Made by a program: the position numbers and the translations under genes
Notes under the pieces: generated by a model
What the model saw: only the letters and a program-made list of their open reading frames with translations
Databases searched by the model: none
What the model was told of the DNA's origin: nothing
Assembly: GCF_050896395.1 (NCBI RefSeq)
Contig: NZ_JBPBBA010000002.1
Coordinates: 124,001 to 188,000 of the forward strand
DNA: 64,000 nucleotides
Reading direction: 5' to 3'
Source of the DNA: Nioella aestuarii
GTDB lineage: Bacteria > Pseudomonadota > Alphaproteobacteria > Rhodobacterales > Rhodobacteraceae
Part shown: positions 1 to 10,734 of the stretch, one piece after another
Position numbering within the stretch: position 1 is the stretch's first letter
Layout: the number at the start of each line of letters is the position of its first letter

Positions 1-1004
1 GCCTGACCCCTGCTGTTGAGCGGCTCTGGAATAGGCTGGAGCAGACCATTGCCTTCCTGCCCCTGCTGATGGTGGCGTTTTTGGCCGGGCTGCTAGTGGC
101 CTGGGCCGGCTACATGATTGCCCGCATGAAGAACCCATGGGACCGGATCGCGCCCAATGCCTTCATCGCAGATATCTACCGCCAGATTGTGCGGTTGTTC
201 TTCGTCGTTCTTGGCATTGTTCTGGCCCTTGATTTGTTGAACCTCACGGCGCTTTTGTCCACCATTCTGGGGGCAGCCGGGATCGTCGGCCTTGCCATAG
301 GCTTCGCGGTTCGCGACACGGTGGAGAACTTCATCGCCTCCATCATGCTGTCCATGCGTCAACCGTTCCGACCCAAGGATCTGGTGGAAATCGAGGGAGA
401 CACTGGCCATGTCATCCGGCTGACCAGCCGCGCCACGATCCTGCTGTCACCAGATGGTAACCATATCCGCATACCGAACTCCAAGGTCTTCAGTTCCCGG
501 ATCGTGAACTACACCCGCAACGATGAACGTCGCTTCACCTTCACGCTCGGCGTGGACGCAAACGCCGATATCGCCGAGGCGCAGGAGATCATTCTGGGGG
601 CGTTGAGCGAACTGCCCTATCTTCTGAAAACCCCTGGCCCGTCGACTTGGGTCGAAGAAGTTGGTGACAGCAATATCACCATCACCGCCGCCGGATGGGT
701 CAAGCAGCATGAAACCGGCCTGTTCATGGCGCGGGGTGAGGCGATCCGGCTGGCCAAGGCGCGGCTGGAAGAGGCCGGAATCACCCTGCCCGAACCCACC
801 TATCGTCTGATCACCGATTCCACGATTCGGCCCGCCCCGGCTCGAAGCGCCAAAGCCCCCGGCGATGCTCTGGACGAGGTCGCGCCCGTTGTTGCCATGC
901 CGGTCCACGCGGAGGATATGCAGGAATTGCAACGCATTGTGGACGCCGAACGAGCGGAAACGGCGCATGATGATCTTCTGACCCGAGAGGCCCCGCAGGA
1001 ATAG
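1..1004 (+). CDS. MscS-family mechanosensitive ion channel (5' end outside window)
   Basis: Inner-membrane channel of the MscS type, which releases solutes on hypo-osmotic shock. The reading frame is open from the left edge (codons in the frame of base 3), so the start lies outside the window; an ATG at 69 would give 311 residues but the hydrophobic stretch continues upstream of it. Counting from 69, residues 1-20 and about 40-75 are hydrophobic. The pore-lining helix is Gly/Ala rich (GAAGIVGLAIGFAVRD, about 69-84), followed by the beta domain with the family pattern FxPxDxVEIEGxxG and IRIPNSKVF. A charged C-terminal tail ends at the TAG at 1002-1004. Family assignment is secure; physiological gating properties are not visible. 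Confidence 0.9.
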   Translation, partial: LTPAVERLWNRLEQTIAFLPLLMVAFLAGLLVAWAGYMIARMKNPWDRIAPNAFIADIYRQIVRLFFVVLGIVLALDLLNLTALLSTILGAAGIVGLAIGFAVRDTVENFIASIMLSMRQPFRPKDLVEIEGDTGHVIRLTSRATILLSPDGNHIRIPNSKVFSSRIVNYTRNDERRFTFTLGVDANADIAEAQEIILGALSELPYLLKTPGPSTWVEEVGDSNITITAAGWVKQHETGLFMARGEAIRLAKARLEEAGITLPEPTYRLITDSTIRPAPARSAKAPGDALDEVAPVVAMPVHAEDMQELQRIVDAERAETAHDDLLTREAPQE

Positions 1005-1078
1005 TCGAAACGGGACTGTTTTTTTGCCCTAAGGGTCTTGATCCCGCGCGGCGGGCGGCGTAACTAGCGCGTCACGGT

Positions 1079-1153
1079 TGGGGTGTAGCCAAGCGGTAAG
1101 GCAGCGGTTTTTGGTACCGTGTACCGTAGGTTCGAATCCTACCACCCCAGCCA
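1079..1153 (+). tRNA. tRNA-Gln (anticodon TTG), CCA encoded
   Basis: The acceptor stem TGGGGTG (1079-1085) pairs perfectly with CACCCCA (1143-1149), followed by G and an encoded CCA (1151-1153). The D-arm AGCCAAGCGGTAAGGC, the anticodon loop with TTTTTGG around the TTG anticodon, and the T-loop GGTTCGAATCC are all present. The sequence closely resembles bacterial glutamine tRNA. A recombinase gene begins to be read toward it from 2.96 kb, so the tRNA may mark an integration hot spot. I saw no second copy of its 3' end in the window. Confidence 0.97.
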
Positions 1154-1335
1154 AGTACTTACCCATATTCAGACTAGTCTTGATTCGGTGCAGATAGTGC
1201 CGTGCTTTCCGTGGCTTGGCACGACGGGTTTCTTGGAGAGACTCGAGTACGCGCGCAGGTCTAGCCGATTTCTGGCCGCAGTCTCTGTTTGCGATTCCGA
1301 CGGTACGAGTTTGAGGAGTTGTGGGGCGTTTCGGT

Positions 1336-2963
<1,628 letters not shown>

Positions 2964-2964
<1 letters not shown>

Positions 2965-3377
2965 CACTGAACCCCGAAGAAGCGCGGACCAGACCAGTGC
3001 GCACCCGTGATGTGTTTGGCGATGGCCGACAGTGAGCGCCAGGATTTGCCATCCATGACGTAGCCGCCGTCGATCACTTCAACCTGATAGGTACGCCCAT
3101 TCCATTCCCGAACCAGATGCGATCCCGGTGTGGCGCTGGCCGGTACTGATTTTCCGGCTGCGATCTGCTTCAGGCGGCGGGTGGTTTTGGCCGAGACACC
3201 GCCCAGCGCTTTGTTCTGCATCTCCCAGATCAGCACACGCCTCATAAACTGCGGCGAGAGATATTTGGGCGGTGGCCGACCGAAGGCCGCTCTCCAGCGA
3301 TCAAGACATTCAGCTCGATCGAGCGCCGCGATCTCCGCCATCTGGTTTGCCAGCTTATCTGAGCTACCGGGGTTCAT
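2964..3377 (-). CDS. DUF2924-like protein of a recombinase operon
   Basis: 137-residue protein resembling DUF2924 family members, which are repeatedly found directly upstream of large serine recombinases in alphaproteobacteria. The N-terminal helix pattern (IAALDRAECLDRWRAAFGRPPPKYLSPQFMRRVL) and the C-terminal part (VREWNGRTYQV, DGKSWRSLSAIAKHITG, HWSGPRFFG) fit that family. The latter resembles a small DNA-binding fold that probably assists the recombinase. The start overlaps the upstream DUF3489 stop as ATGA and its own stop overlaps the recombinase start, so the three are almost certainly co-translated. Biochemical function is not established as far as I know. Confidence 0.8.
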
Positions 3378-3637
3378 GGATCACAACCTTCGTCGACAAT
3401 CCGATACACCGATCCGGTGTCGGTATCACTGCGGGCGATCACGCAGCCTGCTTTACGCTGCGAGGATATCGCGGCCCGCACTGTGTGGGGCTGCCAGCCA
3501 AAGGCCTTCTGGATCTGCGCGATTGTTGCGCCGGACTTGCGGCTCAACAGCTGGCGCAACTGCGCCTGGCGTGTCGGTTTCCTGGTAACCGGTTTTGATC
3601 TGTTGGTCTGCTGCGGTGTTGGGCTTGATACAGTCAT
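3374..3637 (-). CDS. Small DUF3489-like winged-helix protein
   Basis: 87 residues from the ATG at 3637, which is preceded by a GGAGAG ribosome-binding site; a longer frame to 3712 exists but has no such site. The central part (RQLLSRKSGATIAQIQKAFGWQPHTVRAAIS) is the DUF3489 hallmark: an HTH in which the helix after WQPHTVR is the likely recognition helix. The C-terminus SVYRIVDEG is the wing strand. First gene of the DUF3489-DUF2924-recombinase operon and probably its regulator or a directionality factor (inference). Confidence 0.8.
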   Translation of the reverse strand: MTVSSPTPQQTNRSKPVTRKPTRQAQLRQLLSRKSGATIAQIQKAFGWQPHTVRAAISSQRKAGCVIARSDTDTGSVYRIVDEGCDP

Positions 3638-3679
3638 CGGTCTCTCCACTCTGCGGGCAAAGGCCAGTCCTTCGCCCTG

Positions 3680-3776
3680 TACTGAGTGGAGCCCGGACCG
3701 CCCGGGCGACATACTTCATATCACGTGGTCAGTACCGCTCCGCCACGCACAGAAGTCCAGTGGTTATTGCGGTTTG
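3680..3776 (-). repeat. 97-bp repeat, copy A (inverted relative to 31531-31627)
   Basis: Read on the minus strand it starts CAAACCGCAATAACCACTGG and ends CTCCACTCAGTA. It matches 31531-31627 over its whole length without gaps, with 14 differences that I counted in 97 bases. It lies 43 bp upstream of the DUF3489 start, so it may include the promoter of the recombinase operon. Both copies keep a short open frame (YVAR..RAPLS), but I doubt it is translated. Confidence 0.85.
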
Positions 3777-4221
3777 GGGCCGGAAGCTACGCCCAACACC
3801 TCGGGCGGATAGTGTGAATTCGCCGCGCGAGCGAGCTGATCAGGCGCCCACGCCGAGAACTGACATTCAGGTGGCCCCCAAAAGTGTGTGGTTCTCTGCA
3901 CCACCGCATGGCGGCTCCGAGTCCATACAGAAAGTGATCAAGTCGTAGCTTTCGTAGCTGCAGCAAGGTTACCAAACGGAGCCATCGGCTACGCTGCGAC
4001 GCGAAAAGCAGTCGTTCGTTCAAGGTGAAGCGAGCTTTCGGGCCTCGATATCCGAGTTGGGGACTTCTCGATCTTTAAGCGATCGAGAAGAGCAGAGGTA
4101 CCGGCCCGAAACAGACACCCAATCAGGGGATCGGTTGTGCGCCGAAGAAATCTTCCAAACCAAGCTCACGGACGATATTGAGAATGGTGAATGACCGTTC
4201 CATACAACAACCCATCCTGGC
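3777..4221. other. Gene-free stretch with a nested hairpin
   Basis: About 445 bp without a convincing gene. It holds nested inverted repeats: outer arms 4036-4044 (TTTCGGGCC) and 4103-4111, inner arms 4064-4073 (CTTCTCGATC) and 4081-4090 with a 7-nt loop, all perfect. A 26-codon minus-strand frame from 4201 to 4124 (starting MERSFTILNIV) resembles a gene fragment, but I cannot assign it. Confidence 0.6.
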
Positions 4222-5403
4222 TCACACCCTCACTACCTTTAGCCTGGTTTTCAGGTCGGTCCGGCAGAAAGCATGCAAGAAACAGGTCTGTTCGCTGATA
4301 TCGAGCATCTCCTGCGCGGTTTCATCGCTCTCGCCGGTTTCCAGATAGACATGGGTCTCGATCGGGTCGGCCTCGCCGGCCTTGCCGGTACCGCCCGACG
4401 CGCCGCCGAGCGAGAAATGCGTATCCTGCACGATGCGATAGTCGGGCAGATCCAGTTTCAGCATCGACACGAAGCGCCCGAACTGGGTCATGAAGCAGAA
4501 GCCGATGCCCGCAGAGATCAGCGTATTGGCATCGGGCGCGCGGCCGTCTTCCGACGACAGGAAGCGGAAGGACGTGCCATAGGGCGAATACTGCATCTGC
4601 TGGATCTCCTTGATCCCGTCCTCTCGCAGAACCGCCACCGCCCCGATATTGAGCCGCCGGTCCTGTTCCTCCGACAGCGACGAGCCCGCGGTTGCGGTGC
4701 CCTTGGCAACCTCTTTCTTCGGGGTCAGCCCAACAGGCTCCATCAGGGTCAGGCCACCCGCTTCCGGCGTGGACCTGGCGAAGTGATCGCCGGGATCGGG
4801 GAAGAGTGGCGCGTCCAGCTCGGCCACCTTCGCGGTCGGCAGTTCCGTGCCGTTCTTTCCCAGCTTGAACAGGCTTTCAAGCTGGCCACGCATCAGCCCG
4901 TTCAGGGGCGAAGCATAGGTGGCATTGATGAGGAATTCGTTAAGCGCCGCGTCATCCAGGTCGCAGTCGATCTCGACGGTCAGTTCAATGTTCTCGGCCC
5001 CGCCCACCATGGTGCGCTTCGGCATCGAGCCCTTCATGGTGTAGTAGTTGTCCTGGATGAGCTTGAGTTTGCGGATCTCGACGCCCTGCCGGTCGGCCAG
5101 CGCCAGGATCTCGTTCATGAAGCTCGCCACCATGCCGGTGGACAGGAACGCCAGCGGACAGGGCGCGGCGTCATGGCCGTTGAGATAGGGCCCCTCGTCC
5201 GAGACCAGCCGCCACGTGTCGCCGGTTTTGGCTGACCTGACCAGCGCCTCTTTCTGGAACCCGCTCAGGGCCCGGACCCAGGTGCGCAAGGCATCGCCCT
5301 TGCGGTTTTCCGGCGCGTCGATGGAAACCTCATCGGCATTCGCCAGCTTGAAGAAGGGCGGCAGGCCACTGCTACCAATAATGTTGTCGCCGATCCTGGC
5401 CAT
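4222..5403 (-). CDS. Tandem OsmC-family protein
   Basis: 393-residue soluble protein with two OsmC-like halves. The first (about residues 80-200) contains APCPLAFLSTGM and a long helix (ASFMNEILALADRQG). The second (about 285-390) contains ISAGIGFCFMTQFGR and SEQTCFLHAFCR. OsmC/Ohr proteins are thiol peroxidases using two cysteines; the second half retains Cys in both motifs, while in the first half the second Cys position appears to be replaced (LINATYASP). The second half may therefore be the active one. It is about twice the usual OsmC length of about 140 residues. It follows the TAXI receptor gene after a hairpin (5463-5484), so it is read through weakly or has its own promoter. Confidence 0.75.
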   Translation of the reverse strand: MARIGDNIIGSSGLPPFFKLANADEVSIDAPENRKGDALRTWVRALSGFQKEALVRSAKTGDTWRLVSDEGPYLNGHDAAPCPLAFLSTGMVASFMNEILALADRQGVEIRKLKLIQDNYYTMKGSMPKRTMVGGAENIELTVEIDCDLDDAALNEFLINATYASPLNGLMRGQLESLFKLGKNGTELPTAKVAELDAPLFPDPGDHFARSTPEAGGLTLMEPVGLTPKKEVAKGTATAGSSLSEEQDRRLNIGAVAVLREDGIKEIQQMQYSPYGTSFRFLSSEDGRAPDANTLISAGIGFCFMTQFGRFVSMLKLDLPDYRIVQDTHFSLGGASGGTGKAGEADPIETHVYLETGESDETAQEMLDISEQTCFLHAFCRTDLKTRLKVVRV

Positions 5404-5462
5404 AGCGTGTTCAGTCCGTTCGTTTTCTTAGCCGATAACCGGCCAAATCCAATTGTGGGAAA

Positions 5463-5484
5463 GGCGCCGGGCGAACCCGGCGCC
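5463..5484 (-). terminator. Rho-independent-like terminator of the 16.7-5.5 kb operon
   Basis: Perfect 9-bp stem GGCGCCGGG/CCCGGCGCC with a 4-nt loop, directly after the TAXI receptor stop codon on the minus strand. It is followed by TTTCCC, a weak T-run, so termination may be partial. Confidence 0.65.
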
Positions 5485-5491
5485 GGTCCGG

Positions 5492-6472
5492 TTAGTCCAG
5501 CACACCGACTTCGCGGTAGTAGCGTGCTGCGCCGGGGTGCAGGGTCATGCGCCCGATGTTGGCTGGCGCGAAGGCCACATCCAATGCATCCACCCAGGGA
5601 GCGTCCGAGGTGATCTGATCAACGTTGTCCCAGAATGCCCGTGTGATCTGGTATACGATCTCTTCGTCGAGATCCGCGCGGATGCCGATGCCGACCACGG
5701 CATTGAATGACATCACCGCAGTTTCGTTGCGCTGTCCGTCATAGAGACCGGCAGCAATTTCTTCGCGGAAGCGGAACGGCCCGAGCGCCTCGGTAACTGC
5801 TTCACCTTCATGGCTTTCCGGGCCGATGAAGCGAATTTCCTCGGTTTCGGTAAACTGAATGAACTGCCCACAGGGATCGAGACAACCGTTTACGTAGACG
5901 TCGATCATGCCATCCAGAAAGGCCTGGAAACCTGTCTGCCAGTTCGCGGTGATGGCCTCGTAATCTTCGCCGGCGACAAGGCCGGTGGTGGCCTCGACCC
6001 AGGCGTTTGCCGCGCTGAACGCTCCGCCGCCTTGGGGGCCCAGGAAGACCGACGCACCTTCCAGATCGTCAAGAACCTGGATGTCGCTGTCTGCGCGGAC
6101 GGCAAAGTGATACTGGCCGTAGGGATAGAGCATCAGAAGCTGAAGGTTTTCCGAAAGCGCCGGGGCGTCGGGTTCGCCGGAATACATCGCCCGACCATTT
6201 GCCATCAGGTTCCAAACAACGGGATTGGTCATCGACATGTCCAGGTTGCCGCGTGCGACCTCCATCATATGAAGGGTCGCGGCACCGCCGCCCGAGACCT
6301 CGATCGAGACGCCATCAAGATTATCGGTGACGACATTGGCGAATGTAGCCATGGTGATGGCCGCACTCAGGCTCGGAGCGATCGTCGCCATTCGGAGTGT
6401 CGTTTCCTCCTGGGCCTGGACCGCTCCGGCCAGAACGATGGCCGAACAAGCGGCCGTTGCTAGTTTGCGCAT
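5492..6472 (-). CDS. TAXI-family TRAP transporter substrate-binding protein
   Basis: Periplasmic receptor of a TRAP-TAXI importer, 326 residues from the ATG at 6472, which has GGGAGGA upstream; the longer frame starting inside the permease gene is rejected. A signal peptide covers residues 1-20 (MRKLATAACSAIVLAGAVQA). The mature part has the family pattern SLSAAITMATFANVV, GGGAATLHMMEVARGNLDMS and FLGPQGGGAFSAANAWVEATTG. Two cysteines in VNGCLDPCGQ could form a disulfide. It is the last gene of a long operon, directly after the fused permease; its ligand is unknown. Confidence 0.9.
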   Translation of the reverse strand: MRKLATAACSAIVLAGAVQAQEETTLRMATIAPSLSAAITMATFANVVTDNLDGVSIEVSGGGAATLHMMEVARGNLDMSMTNPVVWNLMANGRAMYSGEPDAPALSENLQLLMLYPYGQYHFAVRADSDIQVLDDLEGASVFLGPQGGGAFSAANAWVEATTGLVAGEDYEAITANWQTGFQAFLDGMIDVYVNGCLDPCGQFIQFTETEEIRFIGPESHEGEAVTEALGPFRFREEIAAGLYDGQRNETAVMSFNAVVGIGIRADLDEEIVYQITRAFWDNVDQITSDAPWVDALDVAFAPANIGRMTLHPGAARYYREVGVLD

Positions 6473-6489
6473 GATTATTCCTCCCAGTG

Positions 6490-8583
6490 TCATGACGCTT
6501 CGGGGGATGCCGCCTGATCTATCGGCGAAGGTTCACCCCCCAGGAACCGGTGCAGGACGACAAGTCCAACACCAGCGAAGAAGGCCGGAATGGCGAGAGC
6601 CATGTTCGGCACGAGAACGGTTAGTCCAACGATGACGCGCATCAGGCGTTCAAACAGATGCAGCCTGTTTTTCTCGAAGCCCGTCAGAGCCGAGGCGAGC
6701 AGCCACATCGCCAGCGTGAAAGCAGCAAGGATCCAGAAGAACTCTCCCCAGCCGACCGTCGTGATATCGACCATGGCGCGTGAATCTGGCAGATCTCCGC
6801 CGAACCATTCGAACAAGACCTGCAACTTGTAGAGGACTGCCGGGTGATAAACGAAGACGAAGGGGATCAGGAACCCCGCCAGCGAAAGCCTGGCTGCCTG
6901 CAATCCCGTCTGCATCGGATTGGCCCCCGCGATGGGAGCCGCCGCAAAGGCCGCCAGCGCCACGGGTGGCGTGACGGTGGAGATCACGGCGAAGAACACG
7001 ACGAAGAGATGCAGCGTCAGCGGCGCAATCCCCACGGCGTCGATGCCCGAGGACAACGCGATGACGATGATGAAATAGGTCGCCCCGGGCGGCAGCCCCA
7101 TGCCAAGCACAATGGCACCGAAGGCCACGATCAGCAGCGTGGTGAAAAGTGGCCCGGCCGCCAGTTGGGCCAACATCAGCGACAGCCGGCCAGAGAAGCC
7201 CGAAACCTGGATGAGCCCGACGATCAGACCAATCGCAGCGACGATGACAACGATGGAGGCGGACATGCGCCCGGCGTCCGCCAGTGCGCGATAGATCTTG
7301 TCCCAGGAGCGGAATCCCCGAAACAGGACCAGGGCACAGATGCCGGCGGTCACGAAGCCATAGAACCCGGCCTTCTGCACCGAGGGCTGCTCGAACAGGA
7401 AGTAGCTCAACACCCCCAGTGGCAGAATGAAGACGAGGGTCTGCACCCGTTCCTGCCGTGTCAGGCGCGGACACTCCTCGGCGGGTAGCGGACCTACGCC
7501 CTGACGGCGCGCCTCGAAATAGACGGTCAGGAATGTGCCTAGATAGTAGAAGATCGCGGGAACGATGGCCGCGATCACGATGTAGCGGTATTCCAGCCCG
7601 ATCTGACCGGCGACAAAGAAGGCCACGACGCCCATGACGGGCGGCATGACCTGCCCGCCGGTCGAGGCCGCCGCCTCAACCGCGCCGGCAAAGGCAGGCT
7701 TGAAGCCCGAGCGCTTGATCACCGGGATCGTCATGACGCCGGTCGAGACCACGTTGGAAATCGCCGCACCGCTGAGCGTCCCGAAAAGGGCGGAGGACGC
7801 AACTGCGGCATGGGCTGCACCGCCGGTGAACCGCCCCGTCATCCGGTTTGCGATCTTCATCAGCAAGTCCCCAGCCCCGGATGCCATCAGAACCGCGCCA
7901 AAGACGATGAAGATCAGCACATTGCCTGAAACCACCTGCAGCGGCTGGCCGAACATACCCCCGGTCTGGGACCAGAAATTCAGCACCATGGATCGCATCG
8001 ACTGGCTGAATGACGACTCGGATCCGGCAAAGATGCCCGTCCATTCGGGCAGAACGCCGCGTGTGAAGAAATAGATGATCCAGAACAGGCAGAAGCCGAC
8101 GATGAATCCGCCGAACTGCCGCCATGTCAGGTACAGGACAATAGCCGTGGCCAGCGGGAACAGCCCGAAATCCACACCGCGCGCAGAGGGCAAGGCGCCT
8201 GTATCGACGGCCAGAAGCTTGGTAACCCAGATCAGCAAAACGATGGTCGACAGAGCCGTCAGCGCCCAGTTCAGCCAGCGCCATCTCAGGGGCAATGTCA
8301 GCAGCGAAATGGAGAAGGCAAAGAGCAATGGTAGGCCGAGGATCAACCCGGTCGGCAGCAGAAAGCTCCGCTCGAACGCCTTGAACGCGGCCCCCAGCCA
8401 ATGCTCCCGCATCAGGATGCGCTGATCTCGGCGCGAGAGTTCCTCGAAACCGGGCGTGGTGGTTTCGATAATCCACCGCACCAGTTCCGATACCGGGCCC
8501 GAGGCCGCATAGATGATGATCACCATCGTGAAGGCGAAGGCCACGAAATTTGCGACCCGTCTTTCGAGAGCTTTCTCTGTCAT
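6490..8583 (-). CDS. TRAP transporter fused permease (DctQM type, TAXI system)
   Basis: 697-residue inner-membrane protein, the size of fused 4TM/12TM TRAP permeases. It has many hydrophobic segments, with the DctM core SALFGTLSGAAISNVVSTGVMTIP, TGGQVMPPVMGVVAFFVA and GLPPGATYFIIV, and a second half motif VTPPVALAAFAAAPIAGANP. It moves substrate with the sodium gradient in partnership with the TAXI receptor just downstream (18 bp). The start overlaps the sulfatase stop as ATGA. The same operon also encodes a separate DctPQM system, so two TRAP transporters share one transcript. Confidence 0.92.
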   Translation of the reverse strand: MTEKALERRVANFVAFAFTMVIIIYAASGPVSELVRWIIETTTPGFEELSRRDQRILMREHWLGAAFKAFERSFLLPTGLILGLPLLFAFSISLLTLPLRWRWLNWALTALSTIVLLIWVTKLLAVDTGALPSARGVDFGLFPLATAIVLYLTWRQFGGFIVGFCLFWIIYFFTRGVLPEWTGIFAGSESSFSQSMRSMVLNFWSQTGGMFGQPLQVVSGNVLIFIVFGAVLMASGAGDLLMKIANRMTGRFTGGAAHAAVASSALFGTLSGAAISNVVSTGVMTIPVIKRSGFKPAFAGAVEAAASTGGQVMPPVMGVVAFFVAGQIGLEYRYIVIAAIVPAIFYYLGTFLTVYFEARRQGVGPLPAEECPRLTRQERVQTLVFILPLGVLSYFLFEQPSVQKAGFYGFVTAGICALVLFRGFRSWDKIYRALADAGRMSASIVVIVAAIGLIVGLIQVSGFSGRLSLMLAQLAAGPLFTTLLIVAFGAIVLGMGLPPGATYFIIVIALSSGIDAVGIAPLTLHLFVVFFAVISTVTPPVALAAFAAAPIAGANPMQTGLQAARLSLAGFLIPFVFVYHPAVLYKLQVLFEWFGGDLPDSRAMVDITTVGWGEFFWILAAFTLAMWLLASALTGFEKNRLHLFERLMRVIVGLTVLVPNMALAIPAFFAGVGLVVLHRFLGGEPSPIDQAASPEAS

Positions 8584-10247
8584 GGCATCCCCGATCCCTG
8601 CTTCGGCTCGATGTCAGGTTGCTGATCGGGATCGGGCGCATTTTGCGGATCGATCATGTCCGCCTCGTCCCAATAGCCGATCAGCACACCCGCCTTTTCC
8701 TCAAACGCGGTAAAGCGCGCGGCGGCGGCGGCATCGTAGGTCTCGCGCTGACGGTAGGTCAGTGACCAATCGGCCAGATACCGGTGCATGGTTTCTCGGA
8801 TATCTGCATGATCCGGTGACGGTCCCAGATCGTGTAGTTCCTCGACGTCGTTCTTCAGATCGAACAGAACCGGATCAAAACCGGGGGCGTGGATGTACTT
8901 CCACTCTTTCGTGGCCACCATGTAGATCCGGCAATCGCGCGGGCCTCGCCCGATCGCGGGGGCGAAGACCTGCTGGTGATAGTCCAGTTCGCTGAAGACG
9001 GCGCCATTCACGTCCTGCGCCTCGCCGGTCAGCAGCGGCCTCAGCGACACGCCGTCCAGCAGATGCTCGGGCGGGGTGCCGCCGAAATGATCGATGAAGG
9101 TCGGCAACAGGTCGATCCCCTGCACCAGCGCGTCCGACACGGTTCCGCGCGTGGCATCCATGGCCGGATCCGGATCGGCAATGATCAACGGGATCTTGAC
9201 CGACGCGTCGTGGAAATACTCCTTGTCGCCCATCCAGTGATCGCCGAGATAATCACCGTGATCCGAGGTGAAGACGATGGTCGTGTTTTCCAGCAGACCC
9301 CGTTCTTCCATAAAGGCAAAGAGAATCCCAAGCTGATCGTCGATCTGCTTGATCAGCCCCATGTAGGTCGGTACGACCTTGCGGATCGCCTCCTCCCGGC
9401 TGAAGGTCTGCCCAGCGATCCGGTCGATGAAATGTTTCATCAACGGGTTGGTATCAATCAGTTCAGCTTCGGCGCGCACCGGGTCCTGCACGTCGTCGGG
9501 GCCATACATGTCGTGATAGGGCGCAGGCGCGATATAGGGCCAGTGCGGCTTGATATAGGAAAGGTGCAGCAGCCAGGGTGCCTTCCCGTCATCTTCGGCC
9601 ATGAACTCCATCGCCCGCCGGGTCATATAGGGGGTCTCGGAATCCTCCTCCGACACGCGCGCTGGCCTGTCGGCGATGTCGTTGAAGAACCCTGAACGCA
9701 CCCCTTCGGGCGTATCCACGGCATTTGCAGCCCAGTGCCAGGGATTGCCGCCTTCATGTCCCTTCGCACGCAGGTAGTCGTTATAGCGTGGCTGGCCCTT
9801 CATCATCTTCATCATGCGGTCAGGATAGATACCGTCGTCCCTCTCGAACGGTTCAAACCCGGCTTCGCGGTGATGCAGGCCGATCTCACTTTTCGGGTCG
9901 ATCCCGAGACGCGCCATCCCGTCGCGATCCGGCATCATATGAGTCTTGCCCACAAGGACAGGGCGAACCCCAAGCGGTTTCAGATGATCACCGATATTGC
10001 GTTCGCCAATACGGAGCGGCACGAAATTGGCGGTGGCCCCATGGGTGGAGACGTAGCGCCCGGTGTAGAAGCTCATCCTGCTCGGCCCACAGATCGGGGA
10101 GTTGCAATAGGCGTTCGAGAACCGGACACCCCGCGCTGCAAGGGCATCCAGGTTCGATGTGTGCAGGGTTTTGTGGCCGGCGCAGGACAGATAGTCCCAC
10201 CGCAGTTGATCACACATGATGAAGAGGATGTTGCGGTGTCCGGCCAT
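8580..10247 (-). CDS. Sulfatase-superfamily hydrolase (sulfatase or phosphonate monoesterase)
   Basis: 555-residue enzyme of the type I sulfatase/alkaline phosphatase superfamily. Cys53 in ICGPSR lies in the C-x-P-S-R signature that is oxidised to formylglycine. Metal ligands are seen in FIMCDQLRWD near the N-terminus and in FTSDHGDYLGDH. The stretch HPLMK-like TNPLMKHFIDRI and the MYGPDDVQDP region resemble phosphonate monoester hydrolases and choline-sulfatase-like enzymes, so the leaving group (sulfate or phosphonate/phosphate) is open. No signal peptide is seen; it is probably cytoplasmic. It sits between the cupin gene and the TAXI permease in the catabolic operon. Confidence 0.85.
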   Translation of the reverse strand: MAGHRNILFIMCDQLRWDYLSCAGHKTLHTSNLDALAARGVRFSNAYCNSPICGPSRMSFYTGRYVSTHGATANFVPLRIGERNIGDHLKPLGVRPVLVGKTHMMPDRDGMARLGIDPKSEIGLHHREAGFEPFERDDGIYPDRMMKMMKGQPRYNDYLRAKGHEGGNPWHWAANAVDTPEGVRSGFFNDIADRPARVSEEDSETPYMTRRAMEFMAEDDGKAPWLLHLSYIKPHWPYIAPAPYHDMYGPDDVQDPVRAEAELIDTNPLMKHFIDRIAGQTFSREEAIRKVVPTYMGLIKQIDDQLGILFAFMEERGLLENTTIVFTSDHGDYLGDHWMGDKEYFHDASVKIPLIIADPDPAMDATRGTVSDALVQGIDLLPTFIDHFGGTPPEHLLDGVSLRPLLTGEAQDVNGAVFSELDYHQQVFAPAIGRGPRDCRIYMVATKEWKYIHAPGFDPVLFDLKNDVEELHDLGPSPDHADIRETMHRYLADWSLTYRQRETYDAAAAARFTAFEEKAGVLIGYWDEADMIDPQNAPDPDQQPDIEPKQGSGMP

Positions 10248-10251
10248 TCGA

Positions 10252-10731
10252 TCAGCCCTCCGCCGGGGCGCGGTCCGGGACCGGGCCGATATTGACGATG
10301 TCGTATTTGTCGTTGAGCGCGGCCATTCTTCCTTCGTCTTCGAAGTCCGCTTCGCTCATCGTGGCCAGTTCCGCCAGAAACTGATCGAAGCCCGATGGCT
10401 GGTAGATCATCAGCATCCGCCCTGCCTCGCAGCCATCAGCCAGCACGCAGGCGTGGGGAACACCGGGGGGGATGTGCAGGCAGGTGCCGGGCGTGGCGGT
10501 CATCCAGTCACCGTCGACGTGGAAGTCGACGGATCCCTCCAGGATGTAGAAGGTCTCCGCATGGTGGCGATGCAGGTGGAGGCCCAACCTGAAATTGGCT
10601 TTCAGGTTGTCCTCCATCAGCGTGTACTGCCCACCTGTGTCCGCGGCTGAAACCTTCACGAAGGTATGATCCGCAGACCAGTCGTAGTTGGGGCCACCTT
10701 GCGGGGGCACGTAGGAATACCGCTTTGACAT
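10252..10731 (-). CDS. Cupin-domain protein
   Basis: 159 residues with a single cupin barrel. Metal-binding motif 1 is HLHRHHAETFYILEG (His residues and Glu) and motif 2 is LHIPPGVPHACVLADG. It could be a small dioxygenase, isomerase or sugar/aromatic-binding regulator-like cupin; the sequence does not decide. It is 4 bases from the SDR stop and in the same operon, which suggests it acts on an intermediate of the pathway. Confidence 0.85.
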   Translation of the reverse strand: MSKRYSYVPPQGGPNYDWSADHTFVKVSAADTGGQYTLMEDNLKANFRLGLHLHRHHAETFYILEGSVDFHVDGDWMTATPGTCLHIPPGVPHACVLADGCEAGRMLMIYQPSGFDQFLAELATMSEADFEDEGRMAALNDKYDIVNIGPVPDRAPAEG

Positions 10732-10734
10732 CGC

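Noticed and set aside
1019..1027. T-run after the MscS gene as a terminator
   Set aside because: Only a four-base stem precedes the T-run, too weak to call.
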